Of a stretch of 64,000 bases of DNA, positions 25,068-35,388 are shown one piece after another. Every line of letters starts with the position of its first letter. Within the stretch, counting starts at the first letter, position 1. The notes beneath the pieces are model-generated. The model had not been told where the DNA came from. It saw only the letters and a program-made list of their open reading frames with translations, and made no database searches. Source of the stretch: Pegoplata infirma (lineage: Eukaryota; Arthropoda; Insecta; Diptera; Anthomyiidae); NCBI GenBank assembly GCA_963921195.1, contig OY992537.1:558001-622000 (forward strand). Reading direction: 5' to 3'. The translations under genes were made by a program, and so were the position numbers.

Positions 25068-27197
25068 TGTTGTAATTGTCTGACAATGGAATAGGCAAAG
25101 TGTTGGCAGTGGACACGGTGGCTTAGTCCCAGTACTGCTCGCCGATTTAGGGGTAGGGTTTAGCCAATACCGTATTCCTAGTATTACAACATGATTCCTC
25201 GTGTCCAGGAAAGTTTTAAATTTGTACAGAATTTTTAATACTTAACCCCCATTACAACAAACCCCTCTGTCCGAAACGTCTCGTCAGCTAAAAGAAAATG
25301 AATCACCCTTCATTCATACAAACTTCAAACATTATTCAACTCATACCCCAGTGTCCGTTGTCCGTACGTCCTTAGTCAGGCCTGCCCTCCCCTTCTGCAA
25401 TTATCTATACAGCCATGAACCATCTCATAGGCCAACAAAACGAAAACGGTTCCCTTGAAGCAATGTCAGTCCAAGTGTGTTAGTCCCTGATCACAATAAC
25501 ACAATCATTTCTAAGTATATCACCCCATAGCATTTCCCAACATCACCCAAATGAACTACCTTAGACCATCATTAGGTCAAGATGAACAAATAAAATAAAT
25601 TTTGACTCCATTATATTGTGATTATTTTTTTATTTATATAACAATTTTCAAGATAACTTCATTATGATTTTCTTTAATAATAAATTCATTTTTATAATCA
25701 TAATAAAAAAAAATATTAATAAAGAATGAAAAACTAATAACTATGTATAATATAATTGTTGAATAATGTAAAAAAATAATAATAGATAAATTTAAATTTT
25801 TAAAGAGAAAAAGCAACATTTACCATAACAATAAGGCAATCAATTTAATGTTAATATAAACTTCATTATAAAATACCAAAATGTATTTTATCTTGTTTCA
25901 AAAAAAAAATTAATGTCATTTATTTTTACTGTACTGTAACAACATTAACATAACATATTTGTTATTTTTACAACTCACCACTCTTTGTTAATTTATTGAG
26001 CTCAATGTTGGCGCCAGCATTTTTTTGGTGATCAGCTAGGGGTTAAATAAATGATATTAAAAAAATCTCACTTGTTACAAAAAAAAAATAACGAGTGTTA
26101 AGAGATTTTGTTTATAATAAAAAAAATCTCATACTCTTTTGTTCCAAACGAAAATTAGAGTTTAAGAGACAATATTAATATTGAAAAAAACTCTTATTCT
26201 TTCCTCTTTAAATTGATTGATTTTTTTCTTTTTATATTGTTATAATAATTATCTTTTTGTTGTTGTTTGCCTTCACAAAAAAAAATATATTACAATTGTT
26301 ATTTCTTTTTTGAACATAACAAAAAAAAATTTAAAAAAATTAAAAAACTTAATAAATTGCAAGCGATACGAGTTGACAATGAAGTTACGATGTAAAAGAG
26401 AATTATAATAATGTGAATTTAACAATAACAAAAATACATCGGTCAATGAAATTATAAAGTTGTTTTGCTGTATAATTGTTTATATTTAAATAAGGATATA
26501 ATTTTAAATATTTTAAATATATATAATGCAAACATAATTCATAAAGCAACAAAAAACTATGGTGACAATGTTGGAAAGTGTTTCACAAAAATGTCCCTGG
26601 AAACAGGTGTTGTTGTTGTTGCTTGAAAATACGAAATTTTTGAAGGTTATGTTGGGTTGCAATCCAATTGTTGATGTCAACCTTTTGAGCAGCTATTATT
26701 AATTATTATAAAAAAAACTATAGGGATTTTTTTTTTTTTATATATATTGATACACAAATATTTATTTATGCATTTTTAGAGTTTGTAAATCTTTGCTTGT
26801 CACATTGACAACGATATCACGATTCGTTCTCCGATTTTATTTTCTTTCTTAAAAAATGTTTGTTAAGTTTACTTTTTTTATTTGTTTTTCTTTTTATTTG
26901 TTAAAAAGAACAAAACATTAATTACATTAATATTTTTTTTATTTATTTTGATTTACTAATTTATTTAATGATAATCGTCAAAAAAATGTGCACGTTGATC
27001 TTGCTACCTACAATCTCTTTTTTTTTTTTTTTTCCCTCTCTTTTCTTCACCTGTCATCCTTATTCCATTCCTCCTACAGTATATTTTTGACAGTTCTACC
27101 AGAGTTGCATTTAAACAACATACATAGATCGGTACTGTATAAACTTAAAATACAATATGTCCATATTATACCTAAGCAGGGGTCGGAAATTACAACA
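25068..27197 (-). repeat. 3' LTR (2130 bp)
   Basis: This is the downstream copy in element orientation. Its outer edge abuts the TATA duplication at 25064-25067, and its inner edge (27197) meets the post-pol region. No purine-rich tract lies immediately outside the inner edge, which is unusual (see findings). Confidence 0.95.
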
Positions 27198-27302
27198 AAC
27201 ACGCAACCGTCGATGCAAGATTGCATGGAACGTGTGCGTAAACAAACCTTAGTAGAAGCAAGACAGAAAATATCGTGTAACCAAGACAAAAAAAATAAAA
27301 AA

Positions 27303-27346
27303 TAACGTGTGGCTTCGACCCACAGCTCTACCAGGTAAAGCCGGGC
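27303..27346 (-). other. tRNA-Lys-like fragment downstream of pol
   Basis: On the minus strand the stretch reads GCCCGGCT, then GGTAGAGC, then GTGGGTCGAAGCC and CACGTT. These are the acceptor/D-arm and T-arm words of a tRNA-Lys(CTT) with the anticodon arm missing. It lies about 70 nt after the pol stop and 106 nt before the 3' LTR, in the same element whose primer site matches tRNA-Lys. It could be chance. Confidence 0.35.
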
Positions 27347-27416
27347 TAAAACCCATACTCTCGGATACAAATCAGAAATCAATTAGTTTTCTTATTCTGC
27401 AACGGACGCTTCAAAC

Positions 27417-30400
27417 CTAAGCTACGAAAATATCACGTGCATGGTATAGCCCCATCCGTTTGCCATCCAACCCAACTAATTCGTACAAGGAGTTGCCGAC
27501 GGTTTCACCTACAATGCATTTTATATGTCGGGGACCCAGTTTTGCGTTGTACCCTTCCGCTTGATTACTTTGTTTATAATTACGTCTGAATACTAATTGG
27601 CCTTTCATAAACTTCACGTTTTTACATCGCGTATTATAAACCTTACTACCTTTTTCGTGCGCTTTCTCCAGACTATCATAAATTTTATCTCGGATAAGTT
27701 GATGTTTATGGGCAGACACGTTAATTGACACATCAATATCTTTGACTTTGTCAATTTTTCGCATAAGTTTGTATGCATCTGCATGTTGAACCATGTGATT
27801 TCCAAACAAAGCGTAGTAAGGCTCCATTCGGATGGCACTATGGTAGGCACTCCTTAGTGAAAACGCAACATCACTGATGTGCTCATCCCAGTGTTTTTGT
27901 TGCTCCCCGAGGTAGGATCTGACAATCTGAAGCACTGATCTGTTTACTCTCTCCGAAGCATTGGCTTGAGGAGAGTAAAAAGCAGTTCTCACGTGCGTTA
28001 CTCCGTATTTGCGCAGAAAATCTTGAAATACTTCAGCGATAAACTGCCGACCATTATCGGAGTGTACGAACTCCGGTACACCGAACGTGTGAAATACCCT
28101 TTTTTCCATGAATGCCACTACGTTCGCAGCGGTAGCACTGCGCATTGGTTCAAGGAACACAAACTTAGTGAAGTGGTCAAGACATACAAATAAAAACACG
28201 TTGCCACTTCGAGATCTGGGGTAAGGCCCCATAAAATCTATATAGAGTCTCTGAAAAGGTTTCTCAGTTATGAACTGATTACCCATCGGTGGCTTGTGGA
28301 AATTGTTGGAAGTCTTGCTAGTGTTACAAATGTCACAGCTTTTTACTAGGGCTTGAACATCAGAGATCATCTTTGGCCAGTAATACTTAGCCTGTAGTCG
28401 AGCTAATGTTTTCTGGACACCACCATGTCCAGTAGAAAAAGAGTAATGTGAGGACCACAACAAATCCTGCCTTAACTCTATCGGCACCCACAATTTCCAC
28501 GCTCTATCTTCTTGCAAAACATCCCCGGTGTAAAAGCTAGTCCTCTTATAAACAAACCCGTCAGAAACTCGTACATCGTGCAGTCTCTGCCTTTCATCTG
28601 AAACGGTTTCCCTAAGAGCTTGATATTCCTTTGAGTTAAAAGCTGTTGAATCCAGATCTACATCCAAATTCCTATCAGCCTTAGTGATTTCCTCTATATG
28701 GGCTCTAGATAGAGCATCTGGTACCACGTTTTGCGACCCCTTTCGATGCTCTATATCAAAATCAAAGGACTGGAGTTTCAAACTCCAACGCGCTAAACGT
28801 CCAGAAAGCTCCTTTTGGTTCATAAGCCAGCGTAAACTGGCATGGTCTGTTATTATCGTAAACGGGAGACCTTCTACATATGCCCGAAACTTCTTCACGC
28901 TGAGAACGGCAGCATAGCACTCAAGCTCCGTTACACTATAATTTCGCTGAGCTTTGTTTAACTTTGCAGACATGTAAGCGATTGGGTGCTCGTTTCCTTC
29001 GTCATCAACTTGAAAGAGGACTCCACCAACCCCTTGTGTTGAAGCATCGCACTGTATGTAGAACCTCTTATCAAAGTTTGGATTCACTAAAATTGGTGCT
29101 GAAATTAGGCACTGTTTAAGAGAGTCAAACGCACACTTCCCATCAGGAGAGAGCTCGAACTTCTTAATACGATCTTTCGTAAGACAGTCATGTAGAGGAG
29201 CTGCAACGCTGGCGTAGTCTTTTACAAACCGACGATACCAGCCTGTCATTCCCAGGAACCGACGGAGTTGTCTTGGCGTTTTCGGTTCTGGGAATTCGGC
29301 TACAGCCTGCAGCTTCTGATCATCAGTGCGAATTGACCCGTTTCCCACGACAAAACCAAGATATCTTACCTCCTTATAGCAGAATTTGCTCTTCTCCACA
29401 TTAATCGTTAAGTTTGCCCCCGCAAGACAGTTAGCAACATCTCCCAAAAGGACTAGGTGCTCGTCAAAGCTGGCAGAACACACTAGAAGGTCGTCAAGGT
29501 ACACAAAAACATTTGATCGCATTACCGCTGGGATAGCTTTGTCCATCAACCTGCACATTCGCTGGGCGGCGTTGCACAGTCCGAATGGCATGACCGTGTA
29601 CTGATACAACGGCCGCCCCGGGACGGTAAATGCAGTTTTTTCCCTTGAATTCACTTCTAGCGGTATCTGCCAGAACGCGTCCTTTAAATCAATGGCGGAG
29701 ATGTACCTCGTATCTTGTAATCGGCTTAAAATTCCCTCAATGTGAGGAAGCGGGTAAGCATCTTTAACGGTTCGGGCATTCACTTTGCGGGCGTCTAAGC
29801 AGAGTCTATTCTTAGTCTCCTTCCTCACAAGCGTCACAGGAGAACTCCAACTGCTGTTGCTAACTTCGATCACCCCAAGCTCCAGCATGCGGTCCAGTTC
29901 GGCAAATAGAAGTTTCTGGATGGCAGGCGACACCGGGTAATGCCGCTGCTTAACCGGAATATGTTCATCCGAGACTTCTATAACATGCTGTTCCAGGCTA
30001 GTTTTTCCAAGACCTTTGATAGCAAATGAGGGAAACATGCTTTTCACTTTGTCTAGTCTAGTGCTCTGTTCATCTGTCAAGGTATGCTGAGTAGACGTGG
30101 CTAAAACCCCACTATCAGCCTCCAATAACTCTGAAACCGAATAACTTGGACCAGCTGGTTGAACTTGAAGCTTACCAACAACCGAAAGATCAAAAACCTT
30201 CCAAAAGTCCACTCCAAAGTAAAACTCTTGTTCTAGGTCTGGTACAATAAGAAATTCTAAATCTTTTGAAACGCCTTCCCACTCAACTGGCAGAGTAATA
30301 ATTCCAAAAACCTTCGCGTTACCCCCATTCGCTGTTCTAACAGCTTGATTCTTAAGCTTCAGAATTTTCTTCTCCATTCCTGCCAAAAAATCCAAACTAT

Positions 30401-30722
30401 TCCTTCCGATACAGCAAGCTCCAGCTCCAGAATCAAGCAAGGCTATTACCTCTTTACCACCTACTGTCGTTTTCGCGAAAAATCTGTTGTCTTTTCCTGA
30501 TGTAATTACTGTTTCTATAATCTTTTTCTTTACTTTCCTAAGCCTAACACCTCTTTTACGCAATTTCGAAATTTTCCTATACCTACGACTCTCTCTCTTT
30601 ATTTCTTCTCCAAAAATTCGCTTTCTTGCTGCTTCGTATTCAATAAGCCTCTGGTGTAAAGACTTAGTACCTGGGATCGAACTCTCCTTCATTGCTTCTT
30701 CTGGTCTCTTATCTCTTAGCAA
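27417..30722 (-). CDS. pol: Pol polyprotein (protease, reverse transcriptase, RNase H, integrase)
   Basis: The ORF is 1101 aa when counted from a TTG at 30722; the frame is open upstream to 30818, so translation probably enters from gag. Domains in order: aspartic protease with LLDSGAG (about 95-101); RT with KDAFWQIPL (about 347-355) and catalytic FVYLDDLL (about 406-413); RNase H with D559, E601, D626 and PDALSR (668-673); integrase with an HHCC zinc site (H759, H766, C796, C799) and a D829, D889, E924 catalytic triad with about 35-residue spacing. All key residues are present and there is no stop or frameshift inside, so the element may be active or only recently silenced. Gag lies directly upstream in the +1 relative frame. 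No chromodomain or env was seen at the C-terminus. Confidence 0.95.
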   Translation of the reverse strand: MLRDKRPEEAMKESSIPGTKSLHQRLIEYEAARKRIFGEEIKRESRRYRKISKLRKRGVRLRKVKKKIIETVITSGKDNRFFAKTTVGGKEVIALLDSGAGACCIGRNSLDFLAGMEKKILKLKNQAVRTANGGNAKVFGIITLPVEWEGVSKDLEFLIVPDLEQEFYFGVDFWKVFDLSVVGKLQVQPAGPSYSVSELLEADSGVLATSTQHTLTDEQSTRLDKVKSMFPSFAIKGLGKTSLEQHVIEVSDEHIPVKQRHYPVSPAIQKLLFAELDRMLELGVIEVSNSSWSSPVTLVRKETKNRLCLDARKVNARTVKDAYPLPHIEGILSRLQDTRYISAIDLKDAFWQIPLEVNSREKTAFTVPGRPLYQYTVMPFGLCNAAQRMCRLMDKAIPAVMRSNVFVYLDDLLVCSASFDEHLVLLGDVANCLAGANLTINVEKSKFCYKEVRYLGFVVGNGSIRTDDQKLQAVAEFPEPKTPRQLRRFLGMTGWYRRFVKDYASVAAPLHDCLTKDRIKKFELSPDGKCAFDSLKQCLISAPILVNPNFDKRFYIQCDASTQGVGGVLFQVDDEGNEHPIAYMSAKLNKAQRNYSVTELECYAAVLSVKKFRAYVEGLPFTIITDHASLRWLMNQKELSGRLARWSLKLQSFDFDIEHRKGSQNVVPDALSRAHIEEITKADRNLDVDLDSTAFNSKEYQALRETVSDERQRLHDVRVSDGFVYKRTSFYTGDVLQEDRAWKLWVPIELRQDLLWSSHYSFSTGHGGVQKTLARLQAKYYWPKMISDVQALVKSCDICNTSKTSNNFHKPPMGNQFITEKPFQRLYIDFMGPYPRSRSGNVFLFVCLDHFTKFVFLEPMRSATAANVVAFMEKRVFHTFGVPEFVHSDNGRQFIAEVFQDFLRKYGVTHVRTAFYSPQANASERVNRSVLQIVRSYLGEQQKHWDEHISDVAFSLRSAYHSAIRMEPYYALFGNHMVQHADAYKLMRKIDKVKDIDVSINVSAHKHQLIRDKIYDSLEKAHEKGSKVYNTRCKNVKFMKGQLVFRRNYKQSNQAEGYNAKLGPRHIKCIVGETVGNSLYELVGLDGKRMGLYHARDIFVA

Positions 30723-30724
30723 AA

Positions 30725-32455
30725 CTATTGTTGGTTTTTCGAATCCGGGTTTCTCTTGGCTGAATTGAAGTCCCCGGTCGACTCCGCCAGATTCCCGTTT
30801 TCCGCCTTTGAATCCAATTTACAATATGATTCGGCTTTACCACAAGCAAAGCAAGTCATATCATGAAATGTTGACTTACAAATATTAACGGGTTTAACCT
30901 CATGAGGGCCTAACTTTTTATAAAAATCTCCAGGCATACCACACGTAAAGCAGAGGTTAACATGAAAAGGCGACGAACAAAAACTCTGATAATTTTGCTG
31001 CTGTAATGGTGACTGAAATGCGGGCGGTTTTGGATTTCCTGTCTGACCCCTTTCACCTTTCGAGAATTTCGACCCATTATATCCCTGATGGTTGTTTCTA
31101 AATCCTATAGCTTCAAGTGGCACATCTTTGCCTTTACTTGCCTCCTCGCCATCTGAATCCCACAAAAATAACTCATTAACTGGCTTACCCCTAGTTTTTC
31201 CTTCTTTTAACAATTTTTCAGCTCTCCTATATTCTGTCCTTAGCTGCGATATTTTCTTAATAGATGAAGAAAACATCATGGATGCTATGCTAGGTTTTAA
31301 ATTACGAAGAAGGATATCTACTAACTTAGGTTCTTTCATCTTCTTCTTTAATCGGAACGTCATGTTGTGTACGTCAGTATAAAAAGTATCGAAACTTTCA
31401 CCAGGCTGCTGCTTTCGACTCATAATTTCGCTAATGAGTTCATAGTCTGACTCAGCAGTTTGATATTGTTCTAAGAGCTCTTCTTTTAACTCAAAGTATC
31501 CAAAATCTATATCATCTGAGTGATCTTCCAATACCTGCCAATACCAGTGCGCTGCACTGCCTGTTACTAAGCAGTGGAAATATGCAAAAAGTTGGTCAAA
31601 AGTAATGTTTTTCTTTGCCCTCATACTTTCAATCCTGAAAATAAAACTTTCGACAGTCATATCCCGGTCAGTACCATTAAATTTTATGTGCCACTTGTCA
31701 AGATTTTCTGGTTTGTTCCTAATCAACTCACGTTGACTGTACAATCCCTCACTTTCATCTCTGAAATTACTGTCTCGACCCCTGGCAGTGTTTCGAGCGG
31801 TACCATCTTGAGGTATACCCGCACCCTGTCTACCCGAATTAACGCGATTGTTATCCTGAGGTAAACTTGCGTCATGATCTGGAGTGGAAGTTGTTCCAGG
31901 AAGGTCTAATCCCGCCCCATGACCTAAAGACTCTACATCGGAAACTCTATTACTTAGTGATAACACTTCGCCTCGCATCTGCTTCATCTGCGTCATGCAT
32001 TTTGCCATATCTTCACTTTGTTTCATTAATAATGCCATCATTTGGGTTAGCTGATCGGAAGTAGCCACAGGCGATACCTGACCAACCTCAGCTCCCCCAC
32101 AGGCACCGTCTTCATTATCCGACATGTTAAATCTTTCAAGCTTTCTAGAAAAACTCAACGATGATTCTAAATTATCAACACAGAATTCTTCAGTTACCCT
32201 AATACGAGTACTCTCCTTTTGTGAGGAAAGTCTTCCAAAAATAAGGTCAGCACACTTATTAAAATAATCGACCGGTACAAAATCGACGGGCCTTTCCAAC
32301 CCGGTATCAATTTGTGTCAATATAGAACCAACTACCTGATTTTGTAAAGCGCGAGCTACACTTCGTGTTACTCTTTTGTCTTCGGGTGGAACCACCTTTC
32401 TAATGGGATTATCAGAATTTCTATCCATCCACAAAACCACTAAGTATTCACTCAA
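30725..32455 (-). CDS. gag: Gag polyprotein of the Ty3/gypsy element
   Basis: A 576-aa ORF begins at the first Met after the leader; an alternative Met lies at residue 10. The N-terminal third is acidic and Ser/Asp-rich, with a Met/Gln-rich stretch. The central part (around FNGTDRDMTVESFIFRIESM to LLRNLKPSIASMM) resembles the retrotransposon gag capsid domain. The C-terminal part is Gln/Asn/Gly-rich and ends with two cysteine clusters, C502/C505/C526 and C535/C538/C545, instead of a plain CX2CX4HX4C knuckle. It should build the cytoplasmic particle that packages element RNA. The stop TAG at 30727-30725 lies just before the pol frame, and a slippery string occurs seven bases earlier, so Pol is probably made by -1 frameshifting. 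No break is seen. Confidence 0.9.
   Translation of the reverse strand: MSEYLVVLWMDRNSDNPIRKVVPPEDKRVTRSVARALQNQVVGSILTQIDTGLERPVDFVPVDYFNKCADLIFGRLSSQKESTRIRVTEEFCVDNLESSLSFSRKLERFNMSDNEDGACGGAEVGQVSPVATSDQLTQMMALLMKQSEDMAKCMTQMKQMRGEVLSLSNRVSDVESLGHGAGLDLPGTTSTPDHDASLPQDNNRVNSGRQGAGIPQDGTARNTARGRDSNFRDESEGLYSQRELIRNKPENLDKWHIKFNGTDRDMTVESFIFRIESMRAKKNITFDQLFAYFHCLVTGSAAHWYWQVLEDHSDDIDFGYFELKEELLEQYQTAESDYELISEIMSRKQQPGESFDTFYTDVHNMTFRLKKKMKEPKLVDILLRNLKPSIASMMFSSSIKKISQLRTEYRRAEKLLKEGKTRGKPVNELFLWDSDGEEASKGKDVPLEAIGFRNNHQGYNGSKFSKGERGQTGNPKPPAFQSPLQQQNYQSFCSSPFHVNLCFTCGMPGDFYKKLGPHEVKPVNICKSTFHDMTCFACGKAESYCKLDSKAENGNLAESTGDFNSAKRNPDSKNQQ
30734..30740 (-). promoter_or_regulatory. Candidate -1 ribosomal frameshift site
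   Basis: The minus strand reads G AAA AAC in the gag frame, seven bases before the gag stop. The -1 frame is open from 30818 through this point into pol. This is close to the canonical X XXY YYZ slippery heptamer. A downstream stimulatory structure was not tested. Confidence 0.55.
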
Positions 32456-33234
32456 AATTAATTGGTTGGTATGATGGAAGTTACCAATATATAGTTTTGA
32501 GAATTTTTTTTTTTTTCTTTTTCTTTCAATTTATAAAAATAAGAAATGACGATGACACCAGAAAGCATAGAAAAAAAAAAAAAATATATAAAAATATTTT
32601 ATTACTTGTTTTCCTCTTCCTAACAAAAAAAATTTTTTTTTTTTTTTTTTTCAAAAAAAACCTTGTTTTTTTTTTTTTTTTTTAAATTTCCAACTATGTA
32701 AATGTTCTTAATGAAATTATTTTATTTTAAAAAAGTGTAAAATCTTAATTGGAAAAAATATTAGATTGTTTTAAACTTTTCAACTACAAACTTACTTTTG
32801 GGTGATGATGAGTGTAAGCCGGAAATATACCTTAGAAAATCATGTAGAAACCCCCCAACAAACTCATTCATACTCGACAAATTGGTGTTACTAAATACTA
32901 CTCAAACTATTTTCCAAAACTTACTCATAATATCAGGATACCAGTAACTAATTTGTCACAGCACATACACATAAAAAAATAAAATATTACGAAAAGACTC
33001 AAATAAGGTCAAATTCACAATAGACACAATTGTATCTTCCCATTTAATTTAGATAACCCCCCTTTAACTCAAAGCTCACAATTTTCCGGACTAGAATCCC
33101 AGAAAATGGTACCTTGTTACAAAACGCACTATATGGACTGAGTTCATGATAAAACCTATTAAAATCAAATTTGCATCGAAACTCAAGTCCGACATTCAAA
33201 CCCGTAACAAAAATCAACAAACAAAATATTAAAC
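32456..33234 (-). other. Untranslated leader of the retrotransposon
   Basis: The stretch lies between the primer site and the gag start. It includes very long homopolymer runs (32497-32690, mainly A/T tracts of up to about 18) that are candidates for length variation and assembly error. No conserved ORF was recognised. Confidence 0.7.
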
Positions 33235-33252
33235 GCCCCACGTTGGGAGCCA
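33235..33252 (-). promoter_or_regulatory. Primer-binding site, tRNA-Lys type
   Basis: Two bases inside the 5' LTR, the minus strand reads TGGCTCCCAACGTGGGGC. This differs at one position from the complement of the insect tRNA-Lys(CTT) 3' end, TGGCGCCCAACGTGGGGC. Position and CCA complement fit a minus-strand DNA primer site. Confidence 0.8.
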
Positions 33253-33254
33253 CA

Positions 33255-35384
33255 TGTTGTAATTGTCTGACAATGGAATAGGCAAAGTGTTGGCAGTGGA
33301 CACGGTGGCTTAGTCCCAGTACTGCTCGCCGATTTAGGGGTAGGGTTTAGCCAATACCGTATTCCTAGTATTACAACATGATTCCTCGTGTCCAGGAAAG
33401 TTTTAAATTTGTACAGAATTTTTAATACTTAACCCCCATTACAACAAACCCCTCTGTCCGAAACGTCTCGTCAGCTAAAAGAAAATGAATCACCCTTCAT
33501 TCATACAAACTTCAAACATTATTCAACTCATACCCCAGTGTCCGTTGTCCGTACGTCCTTAGTCAGGCCTGCCCTCCCCTTCTGCAATTATCTATACAGC
33601 CATGAACCATCTCATAGGCCAACAAAACGAAAACGGTTCCCTTGAAGCAATGTCAGTCCAAGTGTGTTAGTCCCTGATCACAATAACACAATCATTTCTA
33701 AGTATATCACCCCATAGCATTTCCCAACATCACCCAAATGAACTACCTTAGACCATCATTAGGTCAAGATGAACAAATAAAATAAATTTTGACTCCATTA
33801 TATTGTGATTATTTTTTTATTTATATAACAATTTTCAAGATAACTTCATTATGATTTTCTTTAATAATAAATTCATTTTTATAATCATAATAAAAAAAAA
33901 TATTAATAAAGAATGAAAAACTAATAACTATGTATAATATAATTGTTGAATAATGTAAAAAAATAATAATAGATAAATTTAAATTTTTAAAGAGAAAAAG
34001 CAACATTTACCATAACAATAAGGCAATCAATTTAATGTTAATATAAACTTCATTATAAAATACCAAAATGTATTTTATCTTGTTTCAAAAAAAAAATTAA
34101 TGTCATTTATTTTTACTGTACTGTAACAACATTAACATAACATATTTGTTATTTTTACAACTCACCACTCTTTGTTAATTTATTGAGCTCAATGTTGGCG
34201 CCAGCATTTTTTTGGTGATCAGCTAGGGGTTAAATAAATGATATTAAAAAAATCTCACTTGTTACAAAAAAAAAATAACGAGTGTTAAGAGATTTTGTTT
34301 ATAATAAAAAAAATCTCATACTCTTTTGTTCCAAACGAAAATTAGAGTTTAAGAGACAATATTAATATTGAAAAAAACTCTTATTCTTTCCTCTTTAAAT
34401 TGATTGATTTTTTTCTTTTTATATTGTTATAATAATTATCTTTTTGTTGTTGTTTGCCTTCACAAAAAAAAATATATTACAATTGTTATTTCTTTTTTGA
34501 ACATAACAAAAAAAAATTTAAAAAAATTAAAAAACTTAATAAATTGCAAGCGATACGAGTTGACAATGAAGTTACGATGTAAAAGAGAATTATAATAATG
34601 TGAATTTAACAATAACAAAAATACATCGGTCAATGAAATTATAAAGTTGTTTTGCTGTATAATTGTTTATATTTAAATAAGGATATAATTTTAAATATTT
34701 TAAATATATATAATGCAAACATAATTCATAAAGCAACAAAAAACTATGGTGACAATGTTGGAAAGTGTTTCACAAAAATGTCCCTGGAAACAGGTGTTGT
34801 TGTTGTTGCTTGAAAATACGAAATTTTTGAAGGTTATGTTGGGTTGCAATCCAATTGTTGATGTCAACCTTTTGAGCAGCTATTATTAATTATTATAAAA
34901 AAAACTATAGGGATTTTTTTTTTTTTATATATATTGATACACAAATATTTATTTATGCATTTTTAGAGTTTGTAAATCTTTGCTTGTCACATTGACAACG
35001 ATATCACGATTCGTTCTCCGATTTTATTTTCTTTCTTAAAAAATGTTTGTTAAGTTTACTTTTTTTATTTGTTTTTCTTTTTATTTGTTAAAAAGAACAA
35101 AACATTAATTACATTAATATTTTTTTTATTTATTTTGATTTACTAATTTATTTAATGATAATCGTCAAAAAAATGTGCACGTTGATCTTGCTACCTACAA
35201 TCTCTTTTTTTTTTTTTTTTCCCTCTCTTTTCTTCACCTGTCATCCTTATTCCATTCCTCCTACAGTATATTTTTGACAGTTCTACCAGAGTTGCATTTA
35301 AACAACATACATAGATCGGTACTGTATAAACTTAAAATACAATATGTCCATATTATACCTAAGCAGGGGTCGGAAATTACAACA
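33255..35384 (-). repeat. 5' LTR (2130 bp)
   Basis: This is a direct copy of 25068-27197. It is AT-rich with many poly-A/T runs and a pyrimidine tract (on the plus strand) near 35200-35240. The internal small ORFs are identical in the two LTRs and are probably not genes. The U3/R/U5 limits cannot be placed from sequence alone. The LTR is several times longer than the few hundred bases typical of insect Ty3/gypsy LTRs. Confidence 0.95.
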
Positions 35385-35388
35385 TATA

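Larger units (their letters stand above)
25068..35384 (-). mobile_element. Complete Ty3/gypsy LTR retrotransposon with 2.1-kb LTRs (Osvaldo/Ulysses-like)
   Basis: The element is 10,317 bp. It is bounded by TG...CA LTRs whose ends form a perfect 10-bp inverted repeat (TGTTGTAATT / AATTACAACA). It is flanked by a 4-bp TATA duplication (25064-25067 and 35385-35388), as is usual for Ty3/gypsy integrases. Transcription runs right to left: 5' LTR 33255-35384, tRNA-Lys-like primer site, gag 32455-30725, pol 30722-27417, 3' LTR 25068-27197. No env-like ORF is present. LTRs near 2.1 kb, a Lys-type primer site and no env recall Ulysses of Drosophila virilis; that link rests on architecture and general pol similarity, not on a search. 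The LTR copies are collinear with a constant offset of 8187 and no difference was noticed by eye, so the insertion looks young. Confidence 0.95.

Noticed and set aside
25634..26408. Small identical ORFs in both LTRs as possible LTR-encoded proteins
   Set aside because: Very AT-rich, low-complexity translations (Ile/Phe/Lys/Asn) with no domain; identity is explained by LTR duplication.
27074..27382. 102-105-aa open frames over the LTR-internal junction
   Set aside because: They depend on the boundary between LTR and internal region and differ in the other LTR copy; treated as chance.
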